From: Prolixibacteraceae bacterium
GTDB lineage: Bacteria > Bacteroidota > Bacteroidia > Bacteroidales > Prolixibacteraceae
Reading direction: 5' to 3'
DNA length: 64,000 nucleotides
Assembly (NCBI GenBank): GCA_030602265.1
Contig: JAUWAB010000002.1
Location: forward strand, 1-64,000
Shown one piece after another: positions 1 through 8,313 of the stretch (position 1 is its first letter; each line of letters opens with the position of its first letter). The position numbers were made by a program, and so were the translations under genes. The notes under the pieces are model-generated. The model worked only from the letters and a program-made list of their open reading frames with translations, was not told where the DNA came from and did no database searches.

Positions 1-149
1 CCTCGCGCAACATCGCCGAAAATGAACCCGTAAATTCAGAAGGGATACCCCTTTCTTATTACCTCAAAAAAAACAACCACATAAAACATTTGTAAACACC
101 TGTAATGCAATTAATTATATACAATAAACTGACGGCTATGGGGTGTAAC

Positions 150-243
150 CCCGAGGACCGGAGACCGGAGACAATCGATATACGTCAAACAGTTACCTCA
201 AAGAGAAAAATAATCAATAATCAATCATAAATAATAAATCCCC
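150..243. repeat. Short heptad arrays in the left-end intergenic region
   Basis: The first 278 bases hold no gene. Two 7-bp tandem stretches are visible: GACCGGA twice at 156-169, and AATAATC, AATAATC, AATCATA, AATAATA in phase at 209-236. Close relatives of both recur in the larger repeat loci near 3.0, 10.05 and 51.25 kb. They lie 3' of the minus-strand hydrolase gene that ends at 279. The rest of the stretch is AT-rich with nothing I can name. Confidence 0.6.
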
Positions 244-278
244 AAAACCTTTCCGGTACGAAATGCTGATCATAACAT

Positions 279-1736
279 TTATCGGTCCCGCGCCAGGCGG
301 CACCCCATAAAGCCCTGTATTTCAGGAACCTTTACGGATACGGGTTTTCCTTTAGATTGAACCGTTCCGAAAAGTTTTACTTCACTGGTCCAGGGATCGA
401 CAAATTCCACCGTATACTTTCCTTTGGGCAGGTTTAACGTCAGATGGGTGGAACTTTTTCCGGAGAATACCAGGGCATACTGCCTGCCCGGCTCCGAAAT
501 GCCGTGCCATTCCAGTCCGGGGGCATGAGCGACCACATGATATTCCGGCGACATTTTAACAAAATCGAATGTCTCAATGAACTCCCTGAGAATTCGCAGG
601 CCTTGCCTCAGCCTGGAACTACCGCCTCCGGGCGCTTTGTTGACGCCCTTGCCATCCTCATGTCCTACATAAAATGAATAATCGAGATTATTGAAAAGGG
701 CACCACCTGCTAACATAAACTCCCAGGCCTGCAAAAGGTAGGTGGCATCCTCGGATCCGGTAAACCCCGATTCATCGAAACCTATCGGCCGGTTCCAGCC
801 ATAATTCATCCTGACGGCGTCGGGCCATGCATAGTGGAAATTTATGACCGAGATTTCAGGAAGTACTTCCTGTAACGATTCCTTGAAATTGCAATAATTC
901 TGAGCAATCAGATGCCTGTTGGGAAGCAGGTTTTCCGTCTCGTTTATCACCTTGGCAACCATCCTCTGCCAATCCAGCGACACATCACCGGCCAGTTCCG
1001 CATATTGTGCCCACGACTGTCCGGAAATATTGTGCGTCTTCATAATGCGCATTCCCCTGACCCCGTTATCCGCCCAGGGCTCATTCTGCAATTCCCAGAA
1101 TATATGATCAAAGGCATTCAGTTCCCTGACCACCTTTTCAATAAATAGCTTCTGAAATTCAACAAGTTTTGCGTTTTTCAAGGTAGTTGACTCCCTGCGC
1201 CCCAGCTCCCCCAGCCCATTCACGTTATTCCCGGGATGAAAAGGATGCCGCAGCCAGGCTTTGTCGTCATAAGTGGAACAGAAAAGCGTAACCTCCACGA
1301 ATATCCCCAGTCTTCCGGCTTCACTGGCGAAATCCCTGAGCCTGTCGAAGAACGCCGGATTCCATTGCGAAAGATCGAACTTCATCTCCCCTTCATACGT
1401 GCCGGGCTGGCTGGTCCTTGCCCAGGGGGCAATATACCTGCCGGTTGCCGGCGCCAGCGTATTGTTTTCAATCCCGAAACTTCCGGGGATTTCCACATAA
1501 CTGCCGGCAAAGATGCGTGTATAATTCATGCCCTCCTCAGCCAGCACCGCCAGATACTTTCTGTAGTCAAAATCCAGGTTGAGAACCGCACCGTAATGTT
1601 CGGCGGAAGTAACCAGCACAACCGGTTCTCCCCGGAAACAGAAATAACGGTTGTTCTCTGGATGCAGCTGCAGCGGTTGGCTGCGCAATCCCGACAGGAC
1701 ACCCATCAGGATAAGCGTAAAAAGTAATTTCTTCAT
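279..1736 (-). CDS. Secreted clan GH-A (TIM-barrel) glycoside hydrolase
   Basis: 485 aa with a Sec signal peptide (residues 1-19, MKKLLFTLILMGVL...). The body resembles a cellulase-like beta/alpha barrel. WELQNEP at 214-220 places the likely acid/base at E219, and IGFDESGF places the likely nucleophile at E322, the beta-strand 4 and 7 arrangement of clan GH-A. A small beta-rich C-terminal domain (about 400-485) follows. I cannot assign a GH family or substrate. It ends a minus-strand series with the NYN and DUF4091 genes. The family is known to act on exported polysaccharide substrates; a periplasmic or surface role is inferred. Confidence 0.8.
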   Translation of the reverse strand: MKKLLFTLILMGVLSGLRSQPLQLHPENNRYFCFRGEPVVLVTSAEHYGAVLNLDFDYRKYLAVLAEEGMNYTRIFAGSYVEIPGSFGIENNTLAPATGRYIAPWARTSQPGTYEGEMKFDLSQWNPAFFDRLRDFASEAGRLGIFVEVTLFCSTYDDKAWLRHPFHPGNNVNGLGELGRRESTTLKNAKLVEFQKLFIEKVVRELNAFDHIFWELQNEPWADNGVRGMRIMKTHNISGQSWAQYAELAGDVSLDWQRMVAKVINETENLLPNRHLIAQNYCNFKESLQEVLPEISVINFHYAWPDAVRMNYGWNRPIGFDESGFTGSEDATYLLQAWEFMLAGGALFNNLDYSFYVGHEDGKGVNKAPGGGSSRLRQGLRILREFIETFDFVKMSPEYHVVAHAPGLEWHGISEPGRQYALVFSGKSSTHLTLNLPKGKYTVEFVDPWTSEVKLFGTVQSKGKPVSVKVPEIQGFMGCRLARDR

Positions 1737-1775
1737 ATCGGTTTGATTTTGGTTTAATCAGGGCTGAGTAGAGTC

Positions 1776-2612
1776 TTATTTCTTCCTGTTCGCCGGCTTT
1801 TTGGAGGCTGGCGTTTTAGCTCCCGCTCTGGGTGTGGCAGGCTTTGGTTTGACGGGTTTCTTTACCCTTATGTAAACATGCTTGATATTGGAATTGTCGG
1901 TTTTCCTTTCATCGATTTCAAAATTCCGGGTTAAAGCTTTTAACATGGGCGTCAGCTTCAGAAATCCATAGTTCCGCGGGTCAAATTCAGGCCGTTTCTT
2001 ATTGATCAGGTTCCCCACATCCCCCAGAAATGCCCATCCGCCCTCGTCGGCAAGGTCAGTTATAGATGCTGAAATCAATTTAATCGTTTCCTTGTCCACA
2101 CTGTGCAGTGATTTTCTAACGGGAGCCTCCTTGTCCGTTTTCTCCGGCTCCGATTCTGCTTCCTGGTACAGCGGGTTCAGGATTTCCAGATAAATGAATT
2201 TGTCGCATGCAACGATAAAGGGATTGGGCGTTTTCTTCTCCCCGATCCCGATCACTTTCATACCCGACTCGCGGAGCCTTATGGCTAACCGGGTGAAGTC
2301 ACTGTCGCTCGACACAATACAGAATCCGTTTACCTTCCCTGAATAAAGAATATCCATGGCATCAATAATCATGGCCGAATCGGAGGAATTCTTTCCTGAA
2401 GTATAACTGTACTGCTGTATCGGGGTGATGGCATTCTCCAGCAGTACGCCTTTCCATCCTGAAGTCACATTGCGGGTCCAGTCGCCATAAATCCGCTTGG
2501 TGGTAGGAATACCATATTTGGTGATCTCCTCTAACATCGCCTTGACATTTTGGTAAGGCACATTTTCAGCATCGATCAGCACGGCAAGTTTCAGGTCGGT
2601 CACGGCTTCCAT
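1776..2612 (-). CDS. NYN-domain nuclease-like protein with C-terminal LOTUS/OST-HTH domain
   Basis: 278 aa, cytoplasmic. The N-terminal NYN (PIN-like) domain shows the acidic residues expected of metal-dependent RNases: D14 in LIDAEN, the SSDSAMIIDAMD stretch and SSDSDFTRLA. Residues about 170-250 look like a LOTUS/OST-HTH RNA-binding domain (GGWAFLGDVGNLI, then YGFLKLTPMLKAL). The tail is Lys/Pro/Ala rich and probably disordered. This NYN-LOTUS pairing is widespread in bacteria, usually annotated as a NYN or limkain-type protein, with poorly defined substrates. RNA cleavage or binding is inferred from the domains only. The start is the first ATG, 39 nt upstream of the preceding hydrolase gene in the same direction. 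Confidence 0.85.
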   Translation of the reverse strand: MEAVTDLKLAVLIDAENVPYQNVKAMLEEITKYGIPTTKRIYGDWTRNVTSGWKGVLLENAITPIQQYSYTSGKNSSDSAMIIDAMDILYSGKVNGFCIVSSDSDFTRLAIRLRESGMKVIGIGEKKTPNPFIVACDKFIYLEILNPLYQEAESEPEKTDKEAPVRKSLHSVDKETIKLISASITDLADEGGWAFLGDVGNLINKKRPEFDPRNYGFLKLTPMLKALTRNFEIDERKTDNSNIKHVYIRVKKPVKPKPATPRAGAKTPASKKPANRKK

Positions 2613-2684
2613 GTTGGTATAATTTGTTTCTGTAAAGATAAAAAATTGTCGCGGAATATAGGATAAGCCTGGTGGGCAGATTGC

Positions 2685-3027
2685 AACCCCGATGTTATCG
2701 GGGGCGGCTGGGAACAGGGCAACTCCGGGTGGTTGCCCCTACGCCGTTCTTCAAAGCGAGGTCCGGTCTCCGGGATGATACCCCTGTACCCGGAGTGATA
2801 CCCCTGTACCCGGGGTATCTCCCCGGGTTATTGTAAGGTCGCCCTTACAGGGCGTGTTTCCTCAGGGAGGTTACCTTGGTAGCCACGTCCGGTCTCAGGT
2901 CTCCGGCCTCTGTTTACTGTATACCGTTTACCGGCCATTCGGCCAGGGCAACCACCCAGGGTTGCCCCTGCGCCGTTTTTCACAGCGAGGTCCGGTTTCC
3001 GGATTCCGGTCTCCGATCAAAGTTTAC
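2685..3027 (-). repeat. Composite intergenic repeat, locus A
   Basis: This fills the roughly 400-bp gap between the DUF4091 gene and the NYN gene. Read on the minus strand it starts inside the DUF4091 stop codon, since unit GTAAACT supplies TAA. It continues with 7-bp units (plus-strand TTTCCGG, ATTCCGG, TCTCCGA at 2996-3016), then a core at 2944-2983 with GGGCAACC and GGTTGCCC able to pair, more GTAAACA-like units, and a second core at 2715-2754. The far end has a stem CCCCGAT/ATCGGGG at 2687-2703. The core is close to those at 9692-9749 and 51318-51390. No convincing gene lies here. Confidence 0.75.
2776..2815. repeat. 20-bp direct tandem repeat, two copies
   Basis: TGATACCCCTGTACCCGGAG at 2776-2795 is followed directly by the same unit at 2796-2815 with one change near its end. 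It lies between the two cores of repeat locus A and is not seen at the other two loci, so it may be a local duplication. Confidence 0.8.
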
Positions 3028-4790
3028 CTCGACAACTCCAGCAACACCCTCTTCCCATCAGCCATCAGTTCTTCAAGATTTCCGGGATCTTCGGTTATAT
3101 TGAACCGGGCGAGGGTTTCATTCAGCTTCCTGAGTTTTTCCAGATCTGCGGCGCTTCCCGAATGGGCAAACTCTTCCCTCAGCATCCTGATTTTTTCGGC
3201 ATCCTGAATGCCTTCCAGCAATCTTTCAAACCTTATCGAACTGCGGGCATCAGGGTAAACGATATAGGTATCCCCTGCAGGCCAGGTCCTGAACCTCGAA
3301 TCCAGCAACGGCTCCTTTACCCAGCTGTTATAGGCCCAGCGCAGGAATCCGTCGAAACCGGCCGCCATGGTGTACCACCCGATGAAAGCTCCTTCGGCAG
3401 GCGGGGAAAAGGTAAATACATTGGGGAATACGTCGGCACAACATACATACCAGGTGGTGACAAAAGAATTGGCCTTGCGGTATTCCATGTCTTCGGGCTC
3501 CACGACAGCTCCGTGGGCAACGCAAAGATCGACCAGTTGGTCGGGATATAACTTATAGCTCTTGTGGTTATCGGCTAATGCGACTCCTAACCCGGGGGCC
3601 GTGTCGGACAACAACTTAAGCATAGCCTTCATTTCGGCCGGAGCGCGTTCGTCCATGGCAATACGGGTAATCCCGTACCATCCCTGCTCCTCCAGGTGCT
3701 GCACGAAATCCTTCAGGAACGGCACCCACATATCTGCATATTCTTTGGTTCCAGGCGGAACTTTTACCTTGACCTCCTCACCCGATTTTTCATCAAAATA
3801 ATAGAGTTCATTGCCCCACGGGACCATGGAATAGCAGTTTATCTGCGACGTGATCCCCAGGTCCATCATAAATCTGACCCAATTATCAAAAATGGTATAA
3901 TCGTATGCCCAGTTACCGTCCTGCTTTTTGGTCCAGCCGATCATCGAACCGAAGGCATCTTCCGTCTGACCGCCCCAGGGCCGCTTGTTAAGCGTGGCAG
4001 TGATCACCTTCTGGCCTGCACCGGCTAACATTTTCATCAATGGGCGCAAAGCCTCCCAGTGCGCCTCCGACCAGGGTTCCACTCCGTGTACCCGGGCAAC
4101 TGCGTATGGGTTCTGCCAGAGGTCAAGATGGAAGGCCCACTCAGTTGACGGCGGCAGTACGCGCTCTAACACTTCTATGGTAAAGGTGAATTTGCTGTGC
4201 CTTTTCCCTCCTGCATAAAGGTCCATGGTGGACGTATAGCTCCCCGGAGCCGCATCCGCGGGAATATCAATGGAAATCCAGACCGGACGGGTGGACTGTG
4301 CTTCCATGTTGAAGCATTCCAGCGGGTCCAGCACATCGGGACTCAGCGAAACAGCATAATTTTCAGGTTTGCGGTGTCCGCAGCCTTCCGCAAATTCATC
4401 GGTCAGGACATACCTCACAAACTGCGGCCTGGCAATCGCTGCCGGCATGACTGCCCCGCTTCCGGATCTAAAATCGGTAAATTCCACTTCGACCTGATTC
4501 ACCGCTTCAGCACTCCACAGGACCAACTGGGCAGAGACCCGCTCTCCCCGCCAGGCAGTGGCCTCCCACTTCCGGCTTATATCTGGTGCAGGAACCTCGC
4601 CCTTCAGATACAGGACATCCGTCGAACCAACGGAAGCATGCAGTCCGCCTTTTACCCCACTCCAGGCTTCTGTCTGAACCGGTGCCGGGTCGGCTGGTTC
4701 ACTGTAAGTTACACAATCTTTTACCGGGCGGCCTGGCCCGCACCCAAGAATCAAAAGGCTTAGCGCCAAAACGAAACTAATCTTGTTCAT
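3024..4790 (-). CDS. DUF4091-type carbohydrate-active lipoprotein
   Basis: 588 aa from the ATG at 4790. The longer reading frame (to 4862) adds 24 residues ahead of a clear lipoprotein signal, MNKISFVLALSLLILGC with the acylated Cys at 17, so I use the inner start. The N-terminal part is beta-rich (about 50-250), the middle is a probable TIM barrel, and the C-terminus carries the DUF4091 signature (GFDGFLRWAYNSW, then YPDA, then RFERLLEGIQDAEK). Family members occur in Bacteroidota glycan loci and are treated as putative glycoside hydrolases; substrate unknown. Its stop codon lies in the first heptad of repeat locus A. It diverges from the GH127-type gene across about 160 bp. Confidence 0.82.
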   Translation of the reverse strand: MNKISFVLALSLLILGCGPGRPVKDCVTYSEPADPAPVQTEAWSGVKGGLHASVGSTDVLYLKGEVPAPDISRKWEATAWRGERVSAQLVLWSAEAVNQVEVEFTDFRSGSGAVMPAAIARPQFVRYVLTDEFAEGCGHRKPENYAVSLSPDVLDPLECFNMEAQSTRPVWISIDIPADAAPGSYTSTMDLYAGGKRHSKFTFTIEVLERVLPPSTEWAFHLDLWQNPYAVARVHGVEPWSEAHWEALRPLMKMLAGAGQKVITATLNKRPWGGQTEDAFGSMIGWTKKQDGNWAYDYTIFDNWVRFMMDLGITSQINCYSMVPWGNELYYFDEKSGEEVKVKVPPGTKEYADMWVPFLKDFVQHLEEQGWYGITRIAMDERAPAEMKAMLKLLSDTAPGLGVALADNHKSYKLYPDQLVDLCVAHGAVVEPEDMEYRKANSFVTTWYVCCADVFPNVFTFSPPAEGAFIGWYTMAAGFDGFLRWAYNSWVKEPLLDSRFRTWPAGDTYIVYPDARSSIRFERLLEGIQDAEKIRMLREEFAHSGSAADLEKLRKLNETLARFNITEDPGNLEELMADGKRVLLELSR

Positions 4791-4894
4791 TATAATAAAT
4801 TTGGTTGATTCAATCCTTCGAAACGAAGACATAATTATACGGATAATAATCCTGCCAGCCAAAAATTATCCTGAAGATTCAGTGAATCTCCCGT

Positions 4895-4902
4895 TAATTT
4901 TG
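4895..4902 (+). promoter_or_regulatory. Possible -7 box for the GH127-type gene
   Basis: TAATTTTG fits the Bacteroidota -7 consensus TAnnTTTG and lies 50 nt before the ATG at 4953. I find no TTTG at the expected 19-21 nt upstream, so only half of the promoter is supported. Confidence 0.35.
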
Positions 4903-4952
4903 ATTTTGTACAATAATATGTAATTTTAGCTGAATTTTTATTTTTCCTGACC

Positions 4953-6986
4953 ATGAAACCAGCTATATCCATACTTCCCCTGTTGGTATTATGTATTTTC
5001 TGTTCCATTCCAGCGGAAAAACAGGAACAGGCTTTGTATCTTCAAAACCGTACCCCTCTGAAGGAAAATCCTTACCTGGCTTTGCCCCTTGGTGCGATAC
5101 AACCTGAGGGCTGGCTCCGGGAGATGCTTCTGCGGCAAAAAGAAGGGGCCACCGGTCACCTCGATGAGCTCTACCCACAGGTGATGGGCCCCCGCAACGG
5201 TTGGCTGGGCGGCGACGGTGACCAGTGGGAACGCGGGCCATACTGGCTCGACGGGCTTGTACCACTCGCTTATATTCTCCGCGACAGTACCCTCATCAGC
5301 AAAACAACCCCATGGATCGAATGGGCACTGAACAGCCGTCAGCCTGACGGTTATTTCGGTCCATCGGCCGATTATGAGTATGAACGCGGACTGCAACGGA
5401 ACAACAGCCGCGACTGGTGGCCCAAAATGGTGGTCCTGAAGGTGCTGCAGCAATACCATTCCGCCACCGGCGATGAGCGGGTAATCTCCCTGTTCACCGA
5501 ATATTTCAGGTACCAGCTGAAGAACCTGCCCGAAACCCCGCTGGGTCACTGGACTTTCTGGGGCGAATTCAGGGCCTGCGACAACCTGATGATGGTCTAC
5601 TGGCTCTACAACCTCACCGGGGAACCCTTCCTTCTTGAGCTGGCCGACCTGATTTACAGTCAGGCCTTCGATTTCACATCAGCTTTTCTCTCCGGCGACC
5701 ACCTTTCGAGGATGGGCAGCCTGCACTGTGTTAACCTGGCCCAGGGTATCAAAATGCCCGCAGTCTATTCACAGCAGCATCCGGAGCAGAAATATGCCGA
5801 CGCCACGAAAAAAGCGTTCAGCGATATCCGGAAATATTTAGGGCAACCGCAGGGGCTTTACGGCGGCGACGAGGCACTCCACGGCATGAACCCCACCCAG
5901 GGATCTGAACTCTGTTCTGCGGTTGAAATGATGTACTCGCTCGAAAATATCCTGGCCATTACGGGCGAGGTACAGTATGCCGACCATCTGGAGAAAATCG
6001 CTTTTAATGCCCTGCCGGCACAGATTTCCGATGATTTCATGACCCGCCAGTATTTCCAGCAGCCCAATCAGGTGATGATTACCCGCGGAATGCGCAATTT
6101 CGACATTAACCACGATGGTACCGACCTGCTCTTCGGACTGCTGACCGGCTACCCCTGCTGTACCTCCAACATGCACCAGGGATGGCCGAAATTTACCCAA
6201 AACCTGTTCCATGCCACTCCCGACGGGGGCATTGCCGCACTGGTATATGCACCATCGCGGGTCAGGGCAAAGGTCGCGGGCGGCACCGAGGTAATCATTG
6301 AGGAAAAAACAGACTATCCTTTCAGCGAAAACATACTCTTTGAATTCACCTTCCCGGAATCAGGAAAATCCGGGGAATTTCCCTTTCATCTCCGTCTGCC
6401 CCTCTGGTGCAGTGATCCGGAAATCCGGCTGAACGGCCAAACCATTCCCTATGCGCACCTCGACAATATGGTCAGGCTCAGCCGCGAGTGGCAGTCGGGC
6501 GACCAGGTGGAGCTGATCCTTCCCATGAAAATCACCACCAGCACCTGGTATGAAAATTCTCAGGCCATCGAACGGGGCCCGCTGGTTTATGCCCTGAAAA
6601 TCGAAGAGAAATGGGATAGGGTCATCAATACAAGAGACCCTGAAATTTATGGTGAATATTATGATGAAGTCAGGCCGCTTTCCCCCTGGAATTATGGCCT
6701 GCCTGCCTCCATCATGGAAAATCCTGCGGAAAATTTCATGGTAAACATCAGGGATACCGGTTCAAAGAATCCCTGGAACCCGGAGAATGCCCCGGTCGAA
6801 ATTAAAACCCAAGGCATCCGGATCCCGTCGTGGCAACTGTACCAGGAGATGGCAGGACCATTGCCCTGGAGCAACATGTACAAACCGGAACTGGGAGAAA
6901 ATCCTGCAGCAGAGGAGATCACCCTGATTCCGTACGGATGCACCACCCTGAGGATATCAGAATTTCCGGTTATCCGGGGAAGATAA
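4953..6986 (+). CDS. GH127-type (DUF1680) beta-L-arabinofuranosidase-like hydrolase
   Basis: 677 aa with an N-terminal hydrophobic export signal. The (alpha/alpha)6 barrel fold is suggested by long helical repeats, followed by beta-sandwich domains. GH127 enzymes use a Cys nucleophile on a zinc site made of one Glu and three Cys. Here E319 and C321 (GSELC) and the pair C402-C403 (GYPCCTSN) have the right order and spacing, so the site looks intact. E307 is a candidate acid/base, less certain. Characterised members act on beta-L-arabinofuranosides, but the DUF1680 superfamily is broader. Downstream lie exported oxidoreductase genes in the same direction, suggesting a glycan-processing cluster. 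Confidence 0.85.
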   Translation: MKPAISILPLLVLCIFCSIPAEKQEQALYLQNRTPLKENPYLALPLGAIQPEGWLREMLLRQKEGATGHLDELYPQVMGPRNGWLGGDGDQWERGPYWLDGLVPLAYILRDSTLISKTTPWIEWALNSRQPDGYFGPSADYEYERGLQRNNSRDWWPKMVVLKVLQQYHSATGDERVISLFTEYFRYQLKNLPETPLGHWTFWGEFRACDNLMMVYWLYNLTGEPFLLELADLIYSQAFDFTSAFLSGDHLSRMGSLHCVNLAQGIKMPAVYSQQHPEQKYADATKKAFSDIRKYLGQPQGLYGGDEALHGMNPTQGSELCSAVEMMYSLENILAITGEVQYADHLEKIAFNALPAQISDDFMTRQYFQQPNQVMITRGMRNFDINHDGTDLLFGLLTGYPCCTSNMHQGWPKFTQNLFHATPDGGIAALVYAPSRVRAKVAGGTEVIIEEKTDYPFSENILFEFTFPESGKSGEFPFHLRLPLWCSDPEIRLNGQTIPYAHLDNMVRLSREWQSGDQVELILPMKITTSTWYENSQAIERGPLVYALKIEEKWDRVINTRDPEIYGEYYDEVRPLSPWNYGLPASIMENPAENFMVNIRDTGSKNPWNPENAPVEIKTQGIRIPSWQLYQEMAGPLPWSNMYKPELGENPAAEEITLIPYGCTTLRISEFPVIRGR

Positions 6987-6994
6987 TATTTTAC

Positions 6995-7080
6995 ACCGCT
7001 GAGACGCTAAGGCACAAAGAAATCTACAACCAGTAAATCAAATTTCAGAATTTTCCTTAGCGCCATCGCGCCTTAGCGGT
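6995..7080. repeat. Intergenic inverted repeat with CGCTAAGG / CCTTAGCG motifs
   Basis: ACCGCTGAGACGCTAAGG at 6995-7012 is opposed by CCTTAGCG at 7055-7062 and CCTTAGCGGT at 7071-7080, so the ends can pair (ACCGCT with AGCGGT, CGCTAAGG with CCTTAGCG). It lies between the GH127-type gene and the next oxidoreductase gene in the same direction. It has no T-tract like an intrinsic terminator and looks more like a REP-type intergenic element. Confidence 0.6.
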
Positions 7081-7104
7081 TAATAAACAATTTAATTTTA
7101 AGAT

Positions 7105-8097
7105 ATGGCTTACAACCGACGTACCTTCATCAAAACCTCCGCGCTTGCCGTAACAGGTGCAGGTTTTTCGTTCAACCTGCCGGAAATAGTTTCAGGCACC
7201 CAAAACGGCAAACGGGTTGGCATCATTGGCCTCGACACTTCCCACAGTACCGCCTTCACCAGGGAATTCAACCAGGCAGATGCGGGCCCCGAATTAGGCG
7301 GGTACCGGGTGGTGGCCGCCTATCCCTATGGCAGCCGTGAAATCGAATCCAGCTATTCCCGTATCCCGGAATACACCGAAGTAGTCAAAAATCTGGGGGT
7401 CCGGATTGTCGATTCGATTGAGGAACTGCTCAAAGAGACGGACGTGATCCTGCTGAACACCAATGACGGCAGGCTTCACCTCGGGCAGGCCCTGCCCGTG
7501 ATCCGGGCCGGGAAACGGATGTTTATCGACAAACCCATGACCGCCTCCCTGAAAGATGCGGTGAAGATCTTTGAAGAGGCGGCCCTTGCCAACACGCCCG
7601 TTTTTTCCTGCTCTTCCCTCAGGTATATGGAGAATGTCCAGAAAGCCGTTCAGGGTGAATACGGAAAAATATTCGGGGCAACGGCATGGAGCCCGGCAGT
7701 TCTTGAAAAAACCCATCCCGACCTTTTCTGGTACGGGATACACGGTGTTGAAACCCTGATTACCGCTATGGGGACAGGCTGCAAATCGCTGACCAGGCAT
7801 TTCACCGAGGGCACCGATGTGGTAACCGGCTTCTGGGAAGATGGCCGCATCGGCACTTTCCGGGGAATCCGGGAAGGAAAATCGGATTATGGCGGTGTTG
7901 CTTTTACTGAAAAAGCGGTCGTCAACCTCGGCCCGTACCAGGGATACAAACCCATGCTGGTGGAGATCGCCAGATTCTTTGATACAGGTATTACCCCGGT
8001 TAAACCGAAGGAAACCCTGGAAATATTAGCCTTTATGGAGGCGGCAGATTCCAGCAGGCAACAGAACGGGGCGAGATGCGTACTGCCATCCTTCTGA
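7105..8097 (+). CDS. Exported Gfo/Idh/MocA-type oxidoreductase
   Basis: 330 aa, starting with a Tat-like leader (NRRTFIKTSALAVTG). The Rossmann glycine stretch is degenerate: GIIGLDTSHS instead of GxGxxG. The usual EKP motif appears as FIDKPMT (DKP). The C-terminal half fits the alpha/beta dimerisation and substrate domain. The family binds NAD(P) tightly and oxidises or reduces sugars; some exported members (GH109) instead cleave glycosides by an NAD-dependent route. The atypical nucleotide-binding motif leaves activity uncertain. It lies 118 bp after the GH127-type gene. Confidence 0.75.
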   Translation: MAYNRRTFIKTSALAVTGAGFSFNLPEIVSGTQNGKRVGIIGLDTSHSTAFTREFNQADAGPELGGYRVVAAYPYGSREIESSYSRIPEYTEVVKNLGVRIVDSIEELLKETDVILLNTNDGRLHLGQALPVIRAGKRMFIDKPMTASLKDAVKIFEEAALANTPVFSCSSLRYMENVQKAVQGEYGKIFGATAWSPAVLEKTHPDLFWYGIHGVETLITAMGTGCKSLTRHFTEGTDVVTGFWEDGRIGTFRGIREGKSDYGGVAFTEKAVVNLGPYQGYKPMLVEIARFFDTGITPVKPKETLEILAFMEAADSSRQQNGARCVLPSF

Positions 8098-8313
8098 CAG
8101 GTTATTCAGATAAATAACCGACCAGAGGACCGGCACATACTTCAGTGTTTACCGTTAGGGTGTGCTGCAGGCATGTCCCGACAGGAATCCTTTTCACAGG
8201 ATACCTGACTTGGTTTTTTGCTGTTGACACACTAAAAAAAGGATTATGTCCTGCAAAAACCGGTTTTTTTAGCAGGAATTATCCTATTTTTAGGCCACCA
8301 TTAAATCACAACT

